Of a stretch of 64,000 bases of DNA, positions 56,061 to 64,000 are shown one piece after another. The stretch covers positions 1,612,001-1,676,000 of the forward strand of contig JADWQD010000007.1 of assembly GCA_016110215.1 (NCBI GenBank). Reading direction: 5' to 3'. This stretch comes from Capronia americana. Taxonomy: Eukaryota > Ascomycota > Eurotiomycetes > Chaetothyriales > Herpotrichiellaceae. A model generated the notes under the pieces. That model was given only the letters and a program-made list of their open reading frames with translations, was not told the DNA's origin and searched no databases. A program made the position numbers and the translations under genes. Each line of letters starts with the position of its first letter. Position 1 is the stretch's first letter.

Positions 56061-58548
56061 TATGCTGTTCGTCTGGTGCGTATTGTGTAGGCAGTTCAGC
56101 GAGCCAAGTCAAGCGAGCCAAGTCAAGACCTAAGTACAGGATAAAGATGAGGATGAGGATGAGAACGAGGACGAGGACGAGTACGCGTGTATCCAACTTC
56201 TGGCTCCCCAACCCAGTACAGGGTCCTCGACCTATTTATATATAAAGCAATTACTTAGGTCCTATCCTACTTACTCGCGTCCCGTGTGAACCCCGAACCC
56301 ACAAAATGAGCAGAGCAACGAGGATAATGAATGCTTGATGGATGCAGTGGCTGGACACCATCAGCTCACGCAGCTGGCCAGCTAGCTACTGTAGCTAGTT
56401 CGGGTTGATAATTATCTGGCACTTGAGTGTAAGGCCTCCGCCGCCGCCACCCCCCCTTCGTGTTCGGTCCGTCTGACGGGTGTGACGCAGACCTAGATAT
56501 CCTACAGTATTACTCGCAATCTCCTAACTGGGAGCTACGGTATTGACCCTCGCGCTTTCGTATTGTCGGGACAAATAAAACAAAGATTCGAGCGCGGATC
56601 GTGGGATGGCGCGCTTGTGCTGACTCGAGTGGAAATGGGTGCTGGGGGTGCTGGGGTTGTATGAAGTATGTGTGTGGGGACAAAGTGCAGGCACCGTGGT
56701 AGGGTCGAGGACGTACGAAGCAGTGTGTGCAGTTCTGTACCGCCACGAGTATTCTGTAGTTTGGGACGTTGTGCATTTACTATTGATCAACTAATTAATT
56801 ACTTAGTCTCCTGCTGTACTCCGTACGCTGTGCCCTGCACACTGCACCCCTGTACCCTTCACCCCAGACCAGGCCCCTTACCCCAGCGTCAGTACCTCCT
56901 ACAGCATTAGTAGTGACAGTGACTGTACCTGCCTACCTCTACACCCGCCCAATGCACGTCCCGCTTAGAGTCCCGCCCGGTGGGACCTGGGGAGCAGAAG
57001 GAGCCCAATCTAGCGGGACTAGCGGCCGTTTGGGGGGCGGGGGGTTGTCGAACTGACCTACTTGCTATACTAGCGACACCGCGCGCGAAGACTACATGTA
57101 TCCTACCCATTGTGCCAGTATCATGGTCGACCGCTACGCTACGCCTCAAGTTGACCACTGTACTACTACGTATGTACATACTTACTTACCGTAGGACCTC
57201 CCCCTGCGCTCCCCACTGTGCTCGCTGAGCTGGATCATGACGAATGTGCACAGTAAGCCAACCTTTTCCTTGGCTGGCGTTTCTCGCGCCTCGCGCCTTG
57301 GTCCATGCCGAAGCCCGAGGGTGAGAGTGAGAGCGAGAGAGCACACAGCACACAGTAGAGCACAGCGCGGCACACGGGGCAGATTGGGTAAGTTACTACT
57401 GTACTACATACATACTTACTTGGAGTACAGTATTACCCTCATTCACTCTCGTCACTCGTCACGCTCGTCACTCTTCTCCGCGGGATACGTACAAGTAGCT
57501 GGCTGACTTGACTCCGCGCAGTCCCACATCGAACGAACACACATATCACCACCACCACGACCGCGAACGTTGCGAAAATGACAGAGTAATATAAAGAACT
57601 TGGCATCCCATCCTCCACAATCCTTACTCCCCCGATACCCCCGGGCCTCTCTCCCCTCTCGTGGAGATATCCCGGCTGTTCGCCGACTTTGCTTTAGCAG
57701 GTTCTGTGCCTGCTTGCCTAGCCCGAGCCCACAGCCCGCCTCCAGCGAATCCAGATACTGACACGTATTTACTACTTAAGTTAGTCCGGCATTTACAGTT
57801 ACAATACCCCGATATCCTATATGAGCATCTCGTGTCAGATTAGGCATTGAAGAACAGTGAATACGGTGTAGCTCATTTGATATGATGTGGCGCTTGGGTG
57901 CGACAGGATATGACAAGGCGGAACAGGACGGATATGTAAGGTATTATTTTCCTCTACCTCTGTGGTGTTCGGTATACACAGTACACGGGCACACAGGGTA
58001 GTTAGTCAGTTGGCCACGGTCAGTCGATCGGTCGGTTGGTTTGTCAGGCCGTCAGGCAGTCGATCAGGCTGTCTGCCTGTCTGGGTGCAGGGCAACGATC
58101 ATGATTTAGATTAAGATTAAGAGTTGGAAGGGCAGAGAATCACCATGTCAGCATTGATATCACCATCTGTAGCGAATAGTGTCGGTATCGCTGAATTTCG
58201 TCTTCGCTCTTACCAAGATAGAAGCAGTCAACGCGGTAAAAACACTGGTTCGACGATCAATGGTCGATGTATTCTTACTGCCTTTTACCCTGTCGAATGT
58301 CGAGTAGGATTGCCGTGAAGATGAAGAGAAGAAAGAGTCAAGTCGAGTGAAAATAAGATGAAATTTCATACGCCAACGCTCCGGTGTTGTACTAAGACTC
58401 TATCAACCTACAGCATCGCTCCACTGTCGAAATAAAACGCTTTCAACCTACAGCGCCGCTTGATGACCCGATACTGACGTGCATGTATCTTTTCTTCCCT
58501 GACCGTAACTGACCATCCACACTACAATACACAACCAGCACGTCTCAA
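56061..58548. other. Gene-poor 2.5-kb stretch, rich in TAC motifs and short repeats
   Basis: No convincing gene. Contains a GATGAGGATGAG/GACGAGGACGAG tract (about 56143-56182) near the GST start, TACTCCGTA at 56817-56825, many TACTTACT/GTACTAC motifs (56900-57450) and a GGTC/CAGTC/GATC-rich patch near 58015-58090. Composition resembles the 49.7-50 kb segment. Confidence 0.5.
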
Positions 58549-59670
58549 TCACGCGACTGATACTGTCTCTGGTCCGATCGGCGGCCTGCTCGCCGCCAAA
58601 TTGCACTGCCTAAACAGGCGGACCTCGTTCTTATCAAACGCGCCGACAACGCTATGCAGGACACCGTGGTTGTTGAACAGCACCAGATCGCCCTCGCGCC
58701 AGTCATGCGCGTAGACCAGGGCCGGGGCGATGCCGGGCCGCTGCAAGGCGTGCACAATGTCCCTCACCTCGGCGAGGTTGTCGATGACGCGGCCGTCGGC
58801 GAGGTGGATCTTGCGCACGACGGACGGGTGGATCTGAAGCGCGAACCGTCCCGTGACAGGGTTTTGCCACACCATGGGGAGGATCTGGATGTCCGTGGCG
58901 CGCTCCACGGGCGGGAGTTCGTCCAGGGGAACCTCCTTGCCCTCGGAGACCATGCCCAGGCCGTCGGGCCGCGACTTGGCCGTCGAGATCCACACGTACG
59001 GATGGGGCGCGTACTCGACGCGGGCCGTCATGGCCAGGGTCTTCTGCTCCGGCGTGAGGCGGTCGAACATGGCGTAGCCGGAGACGAAGGCCGTGGTGCC
59101 GAGCGGGACGTCGAGCGTGTCGTCGCTACCGTCGTCGTAGAGCAACGTCTGCCTCCTCCCGGCCGGGACCTGCACCGCGAGCAGCGACGTCACCAGCGGC
59201 GGGTGCAGGTCCCCGTACAGCGCCGCGTCGATGTGCCAGCGGTAGAAGCGCGTGAAGTCCAGGTCCTGGGCCTCGGGGATGACGGTGCGGTGGAAGGTGC
59301 GGTGGTGCGGGTGCTTGAGCGTGATGTTGCTCAGCCCTTCGTACGAGCTGATGAAGCCGTTGCCGATCACCTGCACCTCCGGCTGATGGGGCACCGTCTT
59401 AAGGTCCGGGTGCAGGATCGAGCGTTTGGCGTCGATCGTCGTGCCGTGCCCGTACGACCGCGCCAGGGGGTCGAAGCGCCGCGTCAGTTCGGCCTGCGCC
59501 CGCGGCGTGCACTTGGATTGGTCCCGGATGCAGACGACGTTGTAGGTGTACAGGGCTGTGCGGAGCGCGTCGAAATCTGCGTCGCTGAGGTGGTCCAGGT
59601 CGATATTGTCCACCACGGCCCCGAGGTCGGGCGTTGCGGGGTTGATGGGCGAGACTGTGATTGCTGACAT
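58549..59670 (-). CDS. Alpha-ketoglutarate-dependent xanthine dioxygenase-like (XanA family)
   Basis: A single-exon 373-residue Fe(II)/2-oxoglutarate dioxygenase of the TauD/TfdA class, from an ATG at 59670. Metal ligands: His146 and Asp148 in RWHIDAALYG, and His339 in NNHGVLHSVVGAF; Arg351 in EVRLFRQCNLAAS should bind 2-oxoglutarate. These agree in spacing with the XanA family of Aspergillus (His149, Asp151, His340, Arg352), as do VPLGTTAFVSG and PHPYVWISTAKS. XanA hydroxylates xanthine to uric acid in the cytosol, letting fungi use xanthine without xanthine dehydrogenase. Close paralogues with other substrates exist, so xanthine is inferred. GC-rich codon use differs slightly from the AT-richer flanks. 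No purine genes are adjacent. Confidence 0.87.
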   Translation of the reverse strand: MSAITVSPINPATPDLGAVVDNIDLDHLSDADFDALRTALYTYNVVCIRDQSKCTPRAQAELTRRFDPLARSYGHGTTIDAKRSILHPDLKTVPHQPEVQVIGNGFISSYEGLSNITLKHPHHRTFHRTVIPEAQDLDFTRFYRWHIDAALYGDLHPPLVTSLLAVQVPAGRRQTLLYDDGSDDTLDVPLGTTAFVSGYAMFDRLTPEQKTLAMTARVEYAPHPYVWISTAKSRPDGLGMVSEGKEVPLDELPPVERATDIQILPMVWQNPVTGRFALQIHPSVVRKIHLADGRVIDNLAEVRDIVHALQRPGIAPALVYAHDWREGDLVLFNNHGVLHSVVGAFDKNEVRLFRQCNLAASRPPIGPETVSVA

Positions 59671-60167
59671 TGTGGTTGAGTGGTGGGTGAGATGGGTTGG
59701 CTGGATTTGTCGAGTCTGATCTGATGGTGATCGGTGGTTTCGACACTCAGCCTAGAGAGATGGACGAGTCCTTCTTATATACTCATCTTGTCTCACCCCT
59801 CTCAAGTTTCTGACACGCGCATGTGCTGCTCCCGCATCGACAGCCTCGTACATTGCAGGTTTGCCGTCGGCGGGCACCTATCAGCCAGGCCAACCTCTGC
59901 AGGCAAGGCTGCGGATTGTAATTGGACAGCCTTTATCGCACGACGAATTAGAGGGCGCCCTTCGAGTGCCTGTGACGGTGGCTACCGAGGAGAAGGGCGA
60001 AATCCTCGTGCCTGGCCAAGAGTGTTGTACGAGGCCGTACGAGGCTGTACGAAGTTGGTGGCGGTCCCCGACAGCAGGGCAGGCAGCATTAATTAGGAAG
60101 GTGTTGATTCTGTATCACTCTCACTCTCACGCTCCCTCTGCCCTCGCTCTCACACACCTACATCCCT
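59671..60167. other. Intergenic region
   Basis: 497 bases: XanA-like promoter (divergent side) and the 3' flank of the DUF2235-GTPase gene. Short CTGTACGAG/CCGTACGAG repeats near 60030-60055. No gene seen. Confidence 0.55.
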
Positions 60168-63100
60168 CTATTCTGACAATGTCTTGGACTTGCGCAGTCC
60201 CAGCTTCGACGACCATTTCCGAGTGCTGCGCGAGAACATGTTGTCGCTCTTCGTCCTCTCCACCCCCATCTCCGTCGCCGTCGTCGGTGATTGCGTTGTC
60301 TGAGGTGTTGCCGTTAGGCTCTGGTCGCTCCGAGTCTGCGATATTGTCGTCCTCTCCTCTAGGCTGAGGAGATCGTCCGCCGTGGTGTTCGTTCCACTGG
60401 TGGATCCATATCCTGACGAGAAAACCTCCTTGTCCGAAACAGACAAGGGGAGCTTGACATCTTCGGCCGGCAGCTCTGTTGGCTGTCTCTTCGCGCCGGG
60501 CAGTTCCACCGGACTTTGTACTCCCTCCAGCTCTGCGATCTGCGTGCCGCCTATTTCGGCCACCATAGGTCGAGACTGGCTACTCTTGTCCGGCTCTGCC
60601 TTCAGGAATCGGTTCTTGTAGATGATGTCCTCGAGCCCCGGCCTCAGCTTACTGAACTTGATGCCGGCAGTGACTTTCGTCAAGGGAACGAGCCGGTCGA
60701 CTTCGTCGTGCACGTGCTTCTGAAGGAGGAGCTCTTTCCCGGCGAACGTTGTGGTCATGGCGGTGGTGTAGTAGACCGCAGCGTCCTCGATCTGCTTGAC
60801 AGAGACATATTTCCCCTGGTATCGGAATGACCGCTCGAGGATCAGAATCATGTCGCAGGCGCACTTGAACAACATTCTCGCTGTCGGAGGCACGGCCAAG
60901 GCGCACGACGCAAACGCAACCACTCCGGCAGCACCCATCTGTTGAGTTCGTCACGTCAGCATCCCATCGGGGCCCCCCACACACTGTGGCCTGAATTCGA
61001 GGGCAGCACTTACCGTCCCAACGACCAGCCCGGCAGTGGTTAAGCCAACGGCCAGGAACTCTGTGATGGTCACGACCATGAACTTCTTCAGATGGCCCAG
61101 CACGACCCGGGTCATAATCTCCTCCACCTGCTCGGGCAGCGCTTTCGGGAACCCGAAACATTGGAGGACGTTCTGGCAGAGGATGCGTGCTACGGTGGGC
61201 GTACCAATGGCGCTCGAGAAGGGTAAGGGGACCATCGCCGTCCGAATGGCGTGCGTGCCGAGACGCATGCATTCTGTGATCGCCGTGTCAATCTTCTGTT
61301 CGACATCAACGACTTGCGCCGCCACTGCGAAGAGACGAACTCTGTCATCAGTAATGAGCTCGAGCGTTTGCGAGAGAAGCTTCCTAACGCCTTGGTCGTC
61401 GTCTGCCACACAAAGTAGGTCAGCACTCCGTCCGCAACCTGAGCCGCCACCCGGGGTTCTGACCTTTGGAAAGACAGCAGTAGCCGTCCGCTTTGTAGTG
61501 TTTGATCCGCGAGAGTTCCTCGCGCAGCGACATGAATTGCTCGTCCGCCAATCTATCGGCTTCCTCGTTGGCGAGACGTTGCGACTCGGGATAGTTGCCC
61601 GTCTGCTCCATGTATTTCTCGAGTAGCTGGATCTTGCGAAAGGCGATCAACTTGTCCTTCTTCGTGCCGACGACAAAGACAGGGACATGGTTGGAGAATT
61701 GGGCAATGGTCTCGAACGTCCGTTTGTCGGCCACCTCGATCCGGCTGACGTCTGAATCGACGCAGAACCTAGGAATAAATCCCGCTTGTAAGCGACGACC
61801 GGGTGCTTGATACTCACGGGAATGGGGAAGCTGGTCCTCTTCTTACCAAATGACGTGGAGCGCTTCCGCAGGATTCTTTTGGTATGCTCTGTGCCGCAGA
61901 AACTTGGCAATCAAGTCCAGCTCCTTGTCGCTCCCTGCTTGCCAACCTCTGGAATCATGAATAAGGAGGCCTGGATGATTCGTGGACTCGAATGCCTGGT
62001 TGATGTCGTGGTCGCCTTGTTTATAGCTGTCGGATTCTTCGGTCTACACGGGTGATTGTCAACTGGCGAACGACGGCTAAGCTCAGGTGTGAGGTGGGAA
62101 CCGACCATCTCGACCCCGAAGACCTTGTTGATCAAGGTGCTCTTCCCGACGCCCGTCTTGCCACAGACTAAGATCCTGAAAGCCTTCACTCCACTGGCCT
62201 GAAGCTCCACGCCTTCCAGCCACGGCGGGATCGCGCCGTCTCCTTCTTCTAGGCACCGATCTCGGTAATCGGCAAGGTCTTTCTTCAGTGACTTGAAGCG
62301 ATGTTGTTCGTAGAAGCGTGGATTCCGGTCAAGCAGGCAGACTACCGACGGATGGATGATCGTGCCATAGCTCCCTGCCAGAACCGTCAGTACCAAATGT
62401 CAATCAGACTTTGCCTAATCAGGGGCTCTTCAAACCATCATCACACCACCCTATCAGTCCTTTCGAATTGAAAACCTTGGGAGGGTTACTGTACAGCGGA
62501 TTCGAAGAATTGATCTGGACGCTGTGCGCCTGATCCGTGTCGGACGAGGTGCCATGCAGGCTCTGAAGGTCGTAGAAGCTGACTTTGATCCCATTGGAAT
62601 AGGACATTTGCCATTCGATCTTCTCGCTCTCCTCCAATTTCGGAAGCCCACCGGCGTACTGCGGAAACGCGAGAGATAAGAGACCCGTCCTCGACTGTGC
62701 CTGCGACGTCTCGTCCGGGGATTGCAATACGAGGCCCGCTCGTATGCTTTCTATGAGTAACCACTGCAGAGGGTACAGGGAAAGGCCATCCTCGAAGGCA
62801 CCGCCGCCGAGGTCATGGTGCGAGCCCACGAACCAGGCTTGGACGAAACTCCGGCCTTCCATGTCCTTTGCTGACGGCGTCTCGATGGCTTCCGCGCCCA
62901 GCTGTGCCCTCATCTCGTTGATGGCCAGAGCGTGCCGCAAATGCTGGATCGACGAGACGAACGAAATGTCATGCATAGACTCCTCGACGCTATATTTCAC
63001 CGTGTTGATGATCCCGACAAACTGTATCCGTGGCGGCCGCGTCGTGTGCGTTCTGAGGAATTCAATGATTTTAGGTCCGTTTCGGTTGTCATCTTCCTTT

Positions 63101-63607
63101 CGCGCCTTGTACACGTCCAGCGCGCTCTGGTACAGCCTGTCAAAGTACCTCAGCGACGTGCTTTTGGGCAGGTACATGGTCGTGAGAAGCCCAGCCACCG
63201 CGCGGACGAGGAAAGCGCCCCGCCCAAACCCGTACAGAAACAGCTCGTCTTGAGGTTCTTGGATCGTCTCGCACACTTCCTTGACTATCGATTTGATCTG
63301 CTCCTCGTGGTACACTGTCGTGGCTCGGCTTTTCAGCCTCTCTATCCGGCTCGGTCCATCTGCAGCAGCGCGGTAATAGCGCACAATCTGTTCGACAGCA
63401 CGGCCCTGCGCATCGTAGCAGAAGCCACCAGGAATGATACTTTTGATTCGGAAGATGTTGCTGCTGTTGTCATTACCTTTGGTTCTGTCAGCCTGAGTTG
63501 GCGATATGCCGACAGCGTGGTATTTTACCTAACGTTCCATCTTCGGGCCTGTACTCTTCGGCGTCGATGCAGACGATCAGCCGCTTTACATGTGTCCTTG
63601 CGGCCAT
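60168..63607 (-). CDS. DUF2235 (Tle1-like) hydrolase-fold protein fused to a P-loop GTPase
   Basis: Seven exons (63607-63529, 63476-62436, 62374-62106, 62043-61847, 61768-61464, 61402-61014, 60938-60168) encode 1016 residues; all phases agree. Donors are consensus or near it, except GTTTGA for intron 2. Residues 1-400 are a DUF2235 domain, the fold of bacterial T6SS phospholipase Tle1: VKRLIVCID (Asp15), GFGRGA at 109-114 where the family has GFSRGA, SHHDLGGG with Asp248, and IIHPSV with His381. The serine nucleophile is thus replaced by Gly111, so hydrolysis is doubtful. Residues 440-600 are a GTPase: G1 GKTGVGKST (445-453), G3 DSRG (493-496), G4 TKKD (564-567). A helical region with hydrophobic stretches (FLAVGLTTAGLVVG; MGAAGVVAFASCALAV) follows, then a disordered basic tail. 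Role unknown; sensing, membrane or immunity-like function is only conjecture. Confidence 0.83.
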
Positions 63608-64000
63608 TGTTGCAGTGGACGGTTGACCGTGTCAAGCCTTGAGATCCTGCTACCGAACGCGTGCGAATGTCATGATTTTGAGATTGAAGCAGATACCGTC
63701 TGCTTGTTCTAGGGCATGAAAGTCTCGGTTGACAAAAGACACCGTTGATGTAACACGGCTCCGCCTGGTTCTCTGAATTCGAGGATTCTGTAAGGAAAGC
63801 GATTTGAGTTAGGAGGTACGATGAACGATCAGCTCGCGGCTCTTGGTTTGGCCTCGGCGATTCAGGGCGCAAACCGTATTGCAATCAGGAGCAGTGGATG
63901 CCTGAAGGACGTCGCGATAGGCTTATCAACGACTTTGCCAGGCACCAACCCTGTCCTATGACGCACCGAAACGCATGGCGAAACATGCTTCCCCTTCCTG
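63608..64000. other. Upstream region of the DUF2235-GTPase gene
   Basis: The last 393 bases hold the promoter or leader of the minus-strand gene. A 119-codon minus frame here is not supported as coding. Nothing else seen before the window ends. Confidence 0.45.

Noticed and set aside
58654..59667. 337-codon plus-strand frame opposite the XanA-like gene
   Set aside because: Antisense shadow of a GC-rich coding region; composition is Arg/Gly/Val-biased and without domain features.
1..64000. CRISPR arrays, bacterial operons or rRNA genes
   Set aside because: No regularly spaced repeats and no rRNA-like sequence; the window is clearly eukaryotic nuclear DNA.

Overview
The window is nuclear DNA of a filamentous ascomycete (Pezizomycotina). 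The signs are short spliceosomal introns (mostly 47-93 nt, GTAAGT/GTGAGT donors, C/TAG acceptors), widely spaced genes on both strands, no operons, and gene families typical of that group: a Zn2Cys6 regulator, a second fungal-type regulator, an F-box protein of a filamentous-fungal family, a non-catalytic PNG1, XanA and an expanded-type SRPK kinase. I cannot name the species; Eurotiomycetes or Dothideomycetes would fit. All exon structures below were assembled by hand from splice consensus and reading-frame agreement, without RNA evidence.

Layout. 0-2.6 kb: the 3' end of a carboxy-muconate cyclase, then an EthD-like/alpha-beta hydrolase; together they look like part of the protocatechuate branch of the beta-ketoadipate pathway. 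3.8-7.3 kb: two unrecognised, basic, probably nuclear proteins. 8.5-9.1 kb: an ER-retained FKBP. 10.2-13.5 kb: an unrecognised candidate gene and an anion:cation-symporter-type MFS transporter. 15.3-18 kb: an F-box protein. 19-20.2 kb: mitochondrial cytochrome c peroxidase. 20.9-23.3 kb: two paralogous stand-alone copia-type Gag-like genes with no pol beside them. 23.8-31.4 kb: a hypothetical protein, a Frag1/DRAM/Sfk1-type membrane protein, a partial unrecognised gene and an amino-acid permease. 32.8-38.4 kb: PNG1 and UTP4. 39.6-45.4 kb: two adjacent transcription regulators and a PEBP-family protein. 47-48.8 kb: an SRPK-like kinase. 48.8-53.3 kb: a gene-poor stretch. 53.3-60 kb: a small zinc-ribbon protein, a glutathione S-transferase-like protein and a XanA-type dioxygenase. 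60.2-63.6 kb: a seven-exon gene fusing a DUF2235 (Tle1-like) hydrolase fold to a P-loop GTPase and a hydrophobic helical region.

Most genes are unrelated housekeeping or accessory genes, not one cluster. The likely functional links are the two catabolic genes at the left edge, the two regulators at 39.6-44.2 kb and the duplicated Gag-like genes. The most unusual object is the DUF2235-GTPase fusion, whose hydrolase part has lost the GxSxG serine while its GTPase motifs are intact. The Gag-like pair, the Cys-to-Ala PNG1 and a 58-bp tandem duplication that differs only by C:G/T:A transitions also merit attention.
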